From Arthrobacter sp. NicSoilB8 (GTDB lineage: Bacteria; Actinomycetota; Actinomycetes; Actinomycetales; Micrococcaceae), in assembly GCF_019977355.1 (NCBI RefSeq), contig NZ_AP024656.1, positions 1-64,000 on the forward strand: a stretch of DNA of 64,000 nt. Direction: 5' to 3'. Of the stretch, positions 45,301 through 53,709 are shown piece by piece. Position 1 is the first letter of the stretch; every line of letters starts with the position of its first letter. Below the pieces are notes generated by a model. The model was not told the origin of the DNA and did not search any database. It worked only from the letters and a program-made list of their open reading frames with translations. The position numbers and the translations under genes are program-made.

Positions 45301-47129
45301 TTGACCATCGGCACATCTTCCTGGACCCGGCCCCTGACCCGGCGGCGTCCTTCGACGAGCGCGAGCGTCTCTTTCATCTTCCGCGCTCGTCCTGGGCCGA
45401 CTACGATCCCTCGCTGATCAGCGAAGGCGGGGGCGTCCACTCCCGACGCGCCAAAGCCATCGAAATCACGGAACAAGTCCGGACCTGCCTCGGCCTCGAG
45501 GCCGGAACACTGGCATTGCCCCCTCACGGGCTCTTGCAGGCCATCCTCAGGGCACCCGTCGACTTGCTCTACAACGGTGGCATCGGAACCTACGCCAAAG
45601 CCTCCACGGAAAGCCACGCCGACGTGGGGGATAAGGCCAACGACCCCATCAGGGTCAACGGCAGCGAACTGCGGGCCCGGGTCGTGGCTGAAGGCGGGAA
45701 CCTGGGCATTACCCAGCGTGGACGGATCGAGGCGGCCCTTGGCGGTGTGTTGCTGAACACCGACGCGATCGACAACTCGGCGGGCGTGGACTGTTCGGAT
45801 CACGAGGTCAACATCAAGATTTTCATCGAACGGATGATCGCTGCCGGAAAGATGCCCGCGGCGGAACGCGCAGGCTTCCTGCAGTCCCTGACGGATGAGG
45901 TGGCCCGCCTTGTCCTGGCAAACAACGTCGACCAGAACGTCCTCCTTTTCAACGACCGGCACCTGATGCTGGAGTGGAGTCCCGGGTTCGAGAGGTTTAT
46001 GGATTGGCTGGAAAGCACTACGGATCTGGACCGCAGCCTAGAAGCGCTGCCGACCGCGGAGCAGCTCCAGGAGCGGCTGCGGACAGGTGAAGGCCTCACT
46101 GCACCGGAACTCTCTGTGCTCGCCGCCTACGCAAAGATCGAGCTGGCCAGGGAGCTCAGCGCCAGCGATCTTGCCGACGACCCCTGGTTCAAGCAGGTAC
46201 TCCGTGGCTACTTCCCCCGCCAGCTCTCCGAGCGCTTTGACGCGGAGCTGGACGCCCACCCCCTGCGCCGCCAGATCGTGTGCACGGTGGTGGCCAACGA
46301 CATGATCAACCTCGGCGGCATCACCTTCGCCTTCCGCGCCATCGAGGAAACCACAGTCACCGCGGCGGCCGTGGCCAGAGCCTTCGTGGTAATTCGGGAG
46401 GCGTATGACCTTCCCTGGATCATGGGCAGGCTTGCCGCGCTTCCCCCCGGGTATCCCAGCGAACACGCCGCTGAAGCCACGCTGCACATGCGCAGGGTCC
46501 TCGACCGGGGAACCCGGTGGTATGTGACACACGACCACCGGGACCAGCCCGTCGCGACGGCTCTGGGCCGGATTGCGCCTGCTCTGGAGCTGCTTAGGAC
46601 CAGAACCGTGGACTTTCTGCGCGGTTCCGATCTTGACCGCGTCCACGACCGGCTGTCCCGTTGGGACGAGGTGGGTATGCCGCAGGATTTGGGAAGACGC
46701 GCATCCGATCTATTGGAAAGTTTCGGGTTGCTGGACATCTCACTGATCTCCGAACAGGTGCGCGAACCGATCACCACTATCGCCGACGTGTACTACGCAG
46801 TTTTTCAGCGGATGGGTGTGGTGAGCATGCTGCTGCGTATCGCGGAGCTGCCCCGGCGGAGTCGGTGGGAGGCCTTGGCCCGGGCTGCCTTGCGTGACGA
46901 CGTCTACTCCTCCGTGGCGGACATGACAATTTCTGTCATGCAGAGCACCCAGGGCGGCGACGCCTCCGGCGCCAACGGCGTAGAGCGCATTGTGGCGTGG
47001 GAGCGCGGGCACCGGGAGCAGCTGGCACGCATCAAGAACACTTTCGCGGAGGTGACCACACCTGGACAAGTCGACATCGTTTCGATCTCCGTCGCCTTGA
47101 AACTCCTGCGGACCCTGGTGCGGCGATGA
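42303..47129 (+). CDS. NAD-specific glutamate dehydrogenase, large (GdhL) type
   Basis: 1608 residues from the ATG at 42303 ([15 protein letters not shown]). This is the full length of the 180-kDa class, which oxidatively deaminates glutamate to 2-oxoglutarate with NAD. The long N-terminal part holds ACT-like regulatory domains ([34 protein letters not shown]). The catalytic domain includes [21 protein letters not shown], the Lys region [13 protein letters not shown] near 832, and the NAD-binding [15 protein letters not shown] near 1130. The C-terminal helical domain ends [15 protein letters not shown]. No frameshift or loss is seen. It probably serves amino-acid catabolism; the downstream IS110 element begins 75 bases after its stop. 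Confidence 0.96.
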   Translation: [1608 protein letters not shown]

Positions 47130-47203
47130 CATATCCACCTGCGGCTATGCTGTCAACATTCCTAGCCACGCGTGGTGTCCCGGCGACTTCTAGCGCGTGG
47201 GGG

Positions 47204-48651
47204 GTCCCTATGCTTTTGGTCAAGCGGCCTGGGGAGCTTTTTCCTCGTAGAGTGTCCCGTTTCGGAGCATCGCGTGGATGACGTCGCAGCGGCGCCGGGC
47301 GAGGCAGATGATGGCGGCGTTGTGCTTCTTTCCTTGGGCGCGTTTCCGGTCGTAGTAGGCCTTGGAGAGCGGGTCATGGCACGAGGCGATCCAGGCGGAT
47401 CGGAAGAGCGCGTTCTTGAGTTGTTTGTTGCCGGAGCGGGCCGGGAATTCGCCGCGGATGGAGGTGCCGGACCGGCGGGTGACGGGCGCGATGCCGGCGT
47501 AGGCGGCGAGGTGCCCGGCGGTTTTGAAGCTGCTTGCGTCGCCGATGGTCAGGAGTATCGTCGCGGCGGTCTTGATGCCGACTCCCGGCATGGACATCAA
47601 GACCCGGGAAAGAGGGAAGTCGTCCAGGAGTTTCTCGACTTCGTCGGCGACGATGGCGCGCTGGTGTTTGAGTTCCTTGATCTGGGCGGCGACGCGCGGG
47701 ATGACGAGTTCGACGGCTTCGGTTCCGGCGACGGTTACCGTCTGCTCTCCGAGCGCGGTGAAGATTGCATCTACAAGCTGGACGGGGTCCTTCCGGCTGT
47801 GGTGGCGGGCCCAGCGCAGCACGTTGGTGCGGCCTGCGGCGCGCAGGCCCGTGGGACCGGCGTATTTGATCAGCAGGTCCAGGACGAGGGGACGGGTCAG
47901 GACCGTGCCGGGGAAGGCACGTTCCAGGGCCGGGAAGATCTGCAGCAGCAGGGACCGCAGCCGGTTGATGGCGCGGGTGCATTCGTGGGTCAGATCGGCG
48001 TCGAACCCGGAGAGGACTTTCAGTGCGGAGAGGACCTCGCTGTCCCGGTCCACGGCCCGCAGCGTGTGAGGCATCGCCCGGGCTGTCTCGGCAATGATGA
48101 ATGCGTCCCGGGCATCTGTTTTCGAATTACCGGGATGCAGATCCGCCGCTTTGCGCATGGCCAGCCCGGGCAGGTAAGCGACTTCGCAGCCGCAATCCCT
48201 GGCCACCGCCACGGGCAGGGCACCGATGGTGTTGGGCTGGTCCACGACCATCAGCACGTTCCCATGCTGCTGCAGCGTCGTGAAAAGCTCCCGCAGCCGG
48301 GCTTCGTCCTGCGGCAACGGCTTATCAAAAAGGCGTTCGCCGGCGCGGCTCAGCGCGGTGGCGTGGTGTTCGCTCTTGCCGACATCAAGTCCGCAGTAAA
48401 CGTCGAATCCCTGATCCATACTGGCGCTCCTTCGCACCACTCTATGGCCGCAGTCACGACACCCGCTGCCGGCACCCACGTTACGAAGAGACCTGAACCC
48501 GTTGGTCCGGCCTTGTCCCTATCAGCGGTCAACAAGTGCCTCCGGACCCGGCGACAACACCCCCCTGTGATCATCAGTGACAGGGCAGGAAAGTCATACC
48601 GGGTCCAGCGACCATGTCCCCGGCGGTCGGGAACCCAATAAATGTAACGGG
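47204..48651 (-). mobile_element. IS110-family insertion sequence, intact copy
   Basis: Limits come from comparison with the second copy: the two are alike from 47204/56675 (GTCCCTATGCTTTTGG) to 48651/58861 (AATAAATGTAACGGG), apart from a deletion and an insertion in the second copy. About 1448 bp, with no clear terminal inverted repeats or target duplication, as expected for IS110. Confidence 0.88.
47220..48419 (-). CDS. IS110-family transposase (DEDD), intact
   Basis: 399 residues from the ATG at 48419 (MDQGFDVYCGLDVGKSEHH); the open frame extends to 48479 but that part is the element's end. The N-terminal DEDD RuvC-like domain shows D12 in GLDVGK, the VVDQPN strand and KTDARDAFIIAE. The C-terminal transposase_20 region has MPGVGIKTAATILL and the GNKQLKNALFRSAW motif with the catalytic Ser region. 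Family enzymes act with a bridging RNA encoded in the element's end; the about 230 bases after 48419 are the candidate place. Confidence 0.95.
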   Translation of the reverse strand: MDQGFDVYCGLDVGKSEHHATALSRAGERLFDKPLPQDEARLRELFTTLQQHGNVLMVVDQPNTIGALPVAVARDCGCEVAYLPGLAMRKAADLHPGNSKTDARDAFIIAETARAMPHTLRAVDRDSEVLSALKVLSGFDADLTHECTRAINRLRSLLLQIFPALERAFPGTVLTRPLVLDLLIKYAGPTGLRAAGRTNVLRWARHHSRKDPVQLVDAIFTALGEQTVTVAGTEAVELVIPRVAAQIKELKHQRAIVADEVEKLLDDFPLSRVLMSMPGVGIKTAATILLTIGDASSFKTAGHLAAYAGIAPVTRRSGTSIRGEFPARSGNKQLKNALFRSAWIASCHDPLSKAYYDRKRAQGKKHNAAIICLARRRCDVIHAMLRNGTLYEEKAPQAA

Positions 48652-48785
48652 TAGCAGCCCTCATCGTCCGCGGTTCCGGTCACGCTGGTCTGACGCGTGG
48701 ACTGCAGGGCCCACGCCCGGCGTCGGCTGCGGCGATGAATTCGCGGGCAGCGGCTAGCCTGGCGAACTCTAGGTAGATTGGGACC

Positions 48786-49478
48786 ATGCAGATGAATGGT
48801 GCGTTCCAGGGGATCACAGGCGGCGGCCATGCCACCCATGCCCACACCGGAGCCTGGATTGCCGGCGTGCTGCGTTCGCGCATATCTGCAGGGCTACTCC
48901 CGCCGGGGACCAAGCTCTCCGAACAGAAGCTCGCGGCGGCGCTCGGGGTCTCGCGGAATACCCTGCGGGAGGCCTTTACGGTCCTCGCCGAGCAATCGAT
49001 AGTGCAGCGCATCCCCAACCGGGGTGTCTACGTTTCCGCACCTGGAGCCGAAGATGTCCGGGAGATCTACCGTCTGCGGCGGCTGATTGAACCCGCGGCC
49101 GTCCTGTGGGGCGAGGTTGTGGCCGGAACGCTGGACAGCCTTGATGCCCTAATCGCAAGTGCCCGGGAAGCGCTGGCCGCAGGCTCTGTGCAGGGCATGG
49201 CCGACGCCAACCAGGAGCTGCACAAGGCGCTGGTGGCCCTTTCCGGAAGTACTTCACTGCAGGCCTTGATGGAAAAGGTCCTCGCCGAGATGCGGCTTGT
49301 GTTCCTTCCCATGGCCACCACTCCAGAATTCCACAGCCAATATGTGGAGCGCAACGCCGCTCTTGTGGCTATGATACGGGCCGGGCGCCGTGTCGAAGCT
49401 GCTGAGGAGCTTCGACGGTACTTGGACGCTGCAGAGCAAGAGCTGCTCGCGGAGCTGAACGGAGAATCCCCCTCCTAG
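48786..49478 (+). CDS. GntR/FadR-type transcriptional regulator
   Basis: 230 residues. Winged helix at 22-85 (GAWIAGVLRSRISAGLLPPG, ALGVSRNTLREAFTVL, QRIPNRGVYVS), then FCD domain (REIYRLRRLIEPAAVL, NQELHKALVAL, MIRAGRRVEAAEELRRYLDAAE). Ligand-binding His and Asp of the FCD pocket appear present (ANQELHKAL). Expected to repress a catabolic operon; its natural partner is not obvious, since the IS110 lies upstream and decayed sequence downstream. Confidence 0.92.
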   Translation: MQMNGAFQGITGGGHATHAHTGAWIAGVLRSRISAGLLPPGTKLSEQKLAAALGVSRNTLREAFTVLAEQSIVQRIPNRGVYVSAPGAEDVREIYRLRRLIEPAAVLWGEVVAGTLDSLDALIASAREALAAGSVQGMADANQELHKALVALSGSTSLQALMEKVLAEMRLVFLPMATTPEFHSQYVERNAALVAMIRAGRRVEAAEELRRYLDAAEQELLAELNGESPS

Positions 49479-49497
49479 TTGCTGACAACCAGCAACT
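49477..49497 (+). terminator. Hairpin overlapping the GntR stop codon
   Basis: 8-bp stem AGTTGCTG / CAGCAACT with loop ACAAC. No U-run follows, so efficiency is uncertain. Confidence 0.5.
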
Positions 49498-50095
49498 TGC
49501 CCCCGTGGTCCAAGACCATATCCCGAACGGCGGGTCGTATCCCCTAGGAACCGGTCACTGGGGGCGGTACGGGTCCCGAGAGAAGCTAATACGCGGACAA
49601 GGAAGCCGGCCGAAAGTCACCGGAGAACCCGGGGCCAAGGCAAGGTCGACGGTGTCACCCCGTCCAGCACCGGCTCGTCAACAATTTATCGACCTGGGTC
49701 GGCTGTGTCGGGACACCTGATCAGGCCGCTGCTGGGTTTGACCCCATAATCATCTGGGATGAATTGTGGCGCGCTCTCGCACTCCCGTCGAGCACACGTT
49801 TCGTTTGGACCCCGTGCCGTTTGCCGTGCAGATTCGGCTCTCGCTGGACATCGACGCGCGCAGAGGCTCTGGATCAGGTGAGATTTCGCCCCGGCAGGCG
49901 TCCGCCCTTTCGGAGCTTTTTGGCCTGACCAGCTCAAGGCGGGAACGGACGAGCCCGGTCTCTAGAGTCAAGAAGCAAATTTCCTGTGCCTGCGCCGCCG
50001 CCGATGTGAAAGGGACCCATGAGCGCATCCTCGTCATCGGAGCCGGTGCGACAGGAGACGACTTCGATGCCTCGTGCCGGGAGCCGGTGGCAAGG
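49498..50095. other. Stretch between GntR and amidase, no gene supported
   Basis: A plus frame at 49766-50191 has a fragment like HERILVIGAGATG, recalling a Rossmann start, but overlaps the amidase end and lacks support. Probably decayed sequence. Confidence 0.4.
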
Positions 50096-51562
50096 TCATC
50101 TAGACGCCGGAGGGGTGAAGCCGCCGAACTCCTGCTCGAGCAGCTGGGCGAAACGAATGGGTGTGTGGTCTTCGAACATCGGACCAATTAGTTGAACACC
50201 GATGGGCAACCCATCGGGTGACCGGGTGATGGGCACGGCGGTCGCGGGGAGCCCGGGCGTTGTGGCGACACCGGCCCACACGAGCTGATCGGCGTAGTCG
50301 TAGTCGGCATCGTCAATCGGGATGGTTCGCGCCCACAGGTCCGCGCTCTGATCGTGACGGAAGGCAGTGGTCGGTGCCGCGGGGCAGATCACAATGTCGA
50401 ATTCAGTGAACAGCTCGCTCCACGCGGCGCGGTGCCGGGTGCGAAGCGAGTCAGCGGTGATCCAATCGCGGTAGCTGAGTGCGGCGCCGCGGGTGCGTTC
50501 GGCGGCGAGGCTTATGTCGTCTGGGTCGACCCGTTGTGAGGCCGTGCGCGCCTGCTCGTAAACGTCGGGCGGGTACGCGGCCGCAATGGAGGCGAGAAGG
50601 AGGCGCATGTAGAGTCTCGCTGCTTCGATCTGATCGGGTAACAGGACGCTGTTGCGGTTCACCTTCGCACCTGCCTGAGCGAGACCTGAGGCCAGATAGT
50701 CGATTGCCGTGCGCACGTCGGTCGACGTCGGGATGAGCGGATGCGTGTCCACGATGAGAACCCGGTAGCTGGGCAGGTCATCGTGGCGGGCCGGGGGCAG
50801 TGCGAGCCGATGAGCGATGCCCACCCCCGTCGCATCTGGCTCGGCCAAGAGATTGAGCATGAGCGCAAGGTCAGAGGCGCTGCGGGCCATCGGTCCGATG
50901 ACCGTGAGATCCCGGTCGTAGGCCAACGGCCGAGCAGGTGGGGTCGTGTGCCCTCGCGCGGGCAGCAGGCCGAACGAGGGTTTGTGCGCGTACACGCCCG
51001 TGAAGTGCGCGGGCATCCGCAGTGATCCCGCGATATCAGAACCGATCGAGACGGCCCCGAACCCGGCCGCGAGTGCCGCGGCCGAACCGCCGGAGGATCC
51101 GCCGGGCGTCCGCTCCCGGTCCCATGGATTGTTCGTCGTTCCATAGATGGGGTTGTAGGTCTGTAGATCTCCGAGCGCGACGGGCACATTCGTCTTCCCG
51201 AGGATCACGGCACCCGCAGCCTTCAGACGCGCGACCGCGACGGCGTCCTCGGTCGGAACGAAATTCTTGAACGGCGGGATACCCCATGTCGTGGGCAGCC
51301 CGGCGACGTTGAAGGATTCTTTGACCGTGATCGGCACCCCGAGGAGCGGCCCGCCCGCACCCCGGGCCCTGGCCGCATCGGCCACGCGGGCTGCATCCAG
51401 GGCGCGATCGAAGTCCCGCACGGGAATGGCGTTGATGCCGCTGTCGTAGCGTTCGATGCGATCCATCGCAGCGGAGGCAAGCTCGACAGCAGATACCGCT
51501 CGGTCGTTCATCGCCGAAATCAACTCTGTCGCCGTCGAGTGCGTGTAGTCGGTTGTGGTCAT
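50096..51562 (-). CDS. Amidase signature enzyme
   Basis: 488 residues, ATG at 51562 with GAGGA upstream. The full Ser-cisSer-Lys triad is visible: K81 in [11 protein letters not shown]156 in [14 protein letters not shown]180 in [12 protein letters not shown], at the usual 24-residue Ser-Ser spacing. The C terminus has [14 protein letters not shown] and [24 protein letters not shown]. The enzyme hydrolyses an amide to acid and ammonia in the cytosol; the substrate cannot be told from sequence. A MocR-type operator motif lies 49-79 bases upstream of its start. Confidence 0.95.
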   Translation of the reverse strand: MTTTDYTHSTATELISAMNDRAVSAVELASAAMDRIERYDSGINAIPVRDFDRALDAARVADAARARGAGGPLLGVPITVKESFNVAGLPTTWGIPPFKNFVPTEDAVAVARLKAAGAVILGKTNVPVALGDLQTYNPIYGTTNNPWDRERTPGGSSGGSAAALAAGFGAVSIGSDIAGSLRMPAHFTGVYAHKPSFGLLPARGHTTPPARPLAYDRDLTVIGPMARSASDLALMLNLLAEPDATGVGIAHRLALPPARHDDLPSYRVLIVDTHPLIPTSTDVRTAIDYLASGLAQAGAKVNRNSVLLPDQIEAARLYMRLLLASIAAAYPPDVYEQARTASQRVDPDDISLAAERTRGAALSYRDWITADSLRTRHRAAWSELFTEFDIVICPAAPTTAFRHDQSADLWARTIPIDDADYDYADQLVWAGVATTPGLPATAVPITRSPDGLPIGVQLIGPMFEDHTPIRFAQLLEQEFGGFTPPASR

Positions 51563-51610
51563 GGCGTCCTCACTTCAGTAATTGTCATGGCTGGAACCGG
51601 CATGAGAGGC

Positions 51611-51641
51611 GGTCCAACTTATGCCTAATTTCCAGACCAAT
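51611..51641. promoter_or_regulatory. MocR-type operator-like motif, copy B
   Basis: GGTCCA (51611-51616) and AATTTCCAGACCAAT (51627-51641). The second half is identical to copy C before the MocR gene; half-site spacing is 24 rather than 25 bases. It lies just upstream of the amidase gene. Confidence 0.65.
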
Positions 51642-51733
51642 GGTGCAGCTGGAAGGGGCGGACGCGACGCGGGCCCAACCGCCCCTTTGGCCTGGATCAA
51701 GCTGTGCCTCTGAGGTGGCGTCTCCTCTTGGCC

Positions 51734-52333
51734 TCAGTCGGTGATGACGATCACGCCCGACGGCTCGTTCAGCAGCTCGACCGTCCGCTCTGCGGCGCGG
51801 TCGATCTGGATTCGCGGGTCTTCGGGGATCTGGTGTTCGTTGTAAGTGCCGGGTCCGTAAAACTGGCCATAGCTCAGGACGACGCCACCTTCCGCGAGAA
51901 CGGAGCGCTCCAGCTCTGCCACCGCCAGCGCGTCCGGCCCATCGGGCAGCTGCCACGCAACAGTCTGCGCCAGGATCTTCGGCGACCCGGACTGTCGTGC
52001 GGCCTCGATCAGGTTCTGGTTCCCCTCCGTGCGGATGCGAGCGTTCAGCTCCGCGTGGGCACCGATGCTCTCTACGTCGTCCGGCAGATCAGTTAGCTCG
52101 TTGAGGATCATGTCCGGTGCGAAGTCACGAACGGCCTGGATCAGCCTTTCTCGGTCGAAGACATCGCAGAGGATCGGTTCGGCACCGAGTCGGCTGAGCA
52201 GTTCGGTCTTGTCAGTCGAACGGGTCATGCCTCCGACGATGTGCCCGGCCCGGACTAGCCGGGGGATCAGTCTTTGACCGATCACTCCGGAGGCTCCGGC
52301 AAGGAATACGCGCTGGCTGTTGGTGGAGGACAT
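51734..52333 (-). CDS. NAD(P)-binding protein, NmrA/epimerase-like
   Basis: 199 residues from the ATG at 52333 with AGAAGG upstream. The Rossmann fold starts RVFLAGASGVIGQRLIPRLV (GxxGxxG), with GMTRSTDKTELLSRLGAEPILCDV as the second strand, binding the NAD(P) ribose through Arg. The product is shorter than typical extended SDRs (about 290-320) and lacks a YxxxK motif in the usual place, so it may be a sensor or a shortened reductase. Follows the MFS gene in the same direction, separated by 31 bases; probably co-transcribed. Confidence 0.85.
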   Translation of the reverse strand: MSSTNSQRVFLAGASGVIGQRLIPRLVRAGHIVGGMTRSTDKTELLSRLGAEPILCDVFDRERLIQAVRDFAPDMILNELTDLPDDVESIGAHAELNARIRTEGNQNLIEAARQSGSPKILAQTVAWQLPDGPDALAVAELERSVLAEGGVVLSYGQFYGPGTYNEHQIPEDPRIQIDRAAERTVELLNEPSGVIVITD

Positions 52334-52364
52334 TTGACTGCCTTCTTTCTTGTGGGGGTCCGGT

Positions 52365-53639
52365 TCACACGTTGGTGAGTTCATGGAGACCGTCGTTCTT
52401 GCCGGATTGCTGGTGCGTGCGTAGTTTGAGACGATGCTGAGCAGCGAGGCTGAGCAGCGCGAGGAATACGACTACCGCGCCGTACCAGCGGACGGTCGGG
52501 ACGACGCCGAGGACGTCTGTGAGTTGCCCGGCGAGGACCACGGGCAGTCCGAGACCGACGTACGAGACGACATAGATTCCTGCGACGACTCCGGCACGTT
52601 GGTGGGCAGCCACGATCGAGATGATGAGGCCCAAAGCCGCGGTGAATGCCGCACCGAATCCGAGGCCGGCGATGGCTTGCCCGATGAACATGGTGACGAG
52701 GCTGTTGGCGGTCGCGCCTCCGATGATGCCGAGGGAGCCGATGATGGATGCCCAGATTCCGATGCTCATCGCAGTCCGAGGACGGACGCGGGCGAACGAT
52801 AGCCCGATGATCACGGAGACCGCCGGCGCTATGAACCCGGCGAGCCCGTCGAGCAGGCCGCTGTCGAGGTGGAACACGCTGTGGACCATGCTCGGGGCCA
52901 GGCCACCGGAGAGTCCGGCGAGCATCCATACCGCTGCGACCGCGGGCGCTGCAGCCAGGAACTCGGCGCGGGCTGCCGACGGGATCGCGACGTTGGGGAT
53001 CATCGAGCGAAGTGCTCCGGGGCTGCGGCGGATGGTCTCCCGGGAGGCAGCGACGGCGAAGCCGCCGACAATGGTGAGTGCGCTGAGAACGACGAAGGCG
53101 ATCGTGTTGGCCGAGGACGTGAGCTCGATCGCAAAGCCTGCCAGAAGGGACCCCACGGCAAGACCTCCGGTGAGTCCGACGCTGCCGAGGATCGGGCCAA
53201 GCCGCTTCTGATGGGGCGGCGCATGCTCGACGAGTGCTGCCGTGAACGCCGCGGTCGCCGCGCCGCTGGCGACTCCCTGCACAATTCGGCCCGCGATGAC
53301 CCACCCGATTTCAGGGGCCAGGAGGAATATGAGGTTCGATGCGAACTGGACGACGAGGGCGCCGATCAGTACCGGCCGTCTGCCGATATGATCTGACAGC
53401 GAACCCAAGGTGAGTGCGGCCGCGAGGAATCCGATCGCATAGACGGCGAACGCCACCGTGAGCAGTGAAGGCGCGAAGCCCCACTGCTCCCGGTAGACCA
53501 CCAGCAGTGGTGTCAGGGCGCCGGCTGCGAGATACATGCTGGTGAATGCGAGTGCTGTACCCGCCAAGGCCAGGCCTGGGCGTAGCGTATGCCGTCTTCC
53601 GGGGGTGCCCGCGTTTCCATGGATTTCGTCAGTGGTCAT
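52365..53639 (-). CDS. MFS transporter, drug-efflux type
   Basis: 424 residues from the ATG at 53639 (MTTDEIHGNAG). Twelve hydrophobic segments are visible, with the MFS motif A-like loop GSLSDHIGRRPVLIG between TM2 and TM3 and GRIVQGVASGAATAAF in TM4. The second half includes GLGFGAAFTAALGLII. Exports small molecules by proton antiport; substrate unknown. Divergent to the MocR gene with a shared 47-bp intergenic region, so it is a likely target of that regulator. A decayed paralogue lies at 38455-39117. Confidence 0.93.
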   Translation of the reverse strand: MTTDEIHGNAGTPGRRHTLRPGLALAGTALAFTSMYLAAGALTPLLVVYREQWGFAPSLLTVAFAVYAIGFLAAALTLGSLSDHIGRRPVLIGALVVQFASNLIFLLAPEIGWVIAGRIVQGVASGAATAAFTAALVEHAPPHQKRLGPILGSVGLTGGLAVGSLLAGFAIELTSSANTIAFVVLSALTIVGGFAVAASRETIRRSPGALRSMIPNVAIPSAARAEFLAAAPAVAAVWMLAGLSGGLAPSMVHSVFHLDSGLLDGLAGFIAPAVSVIIGLSFARVRPRTAMSIGIWASIIGSLGIIGGATANSLVTMFIGQAIAGLGFGAAFTAALGLIISIVAAHQRAGVVAGIYVVSYVGLGLPVVLAGQLTDVLGVVPTVRWYGAVVVFLALLSLAAQHRLKLRTHQQSGKNDGLHELTNV

Positions 53640-53675
53640 ATCGTCGACTTTACGGGTCAAGAGGACCGGGTGTAG

Positions 53676-53709
53676 GGTCCACTTTTATGATGAATTTCCA
53701 GACCAATTC
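53676..53709. promoter_or_regulatory. MocR-type operator-like motif, copy C
   Basis: GGTCCA (53676-53681) and AGACCAATTC (53700-53709), overlapping the start codon of the MocR gene and lying 37-70 bases upstream of the MFS start. Position fits autoregulation and control of the exporter. Confidence 0.65.

Noticed and set aside
47172..48641. 489-codon plus-strand frame in the IS110 element
   Set aside because: Antisense of the intact transposase; repeated in the second copy only because the DNA is repeated.
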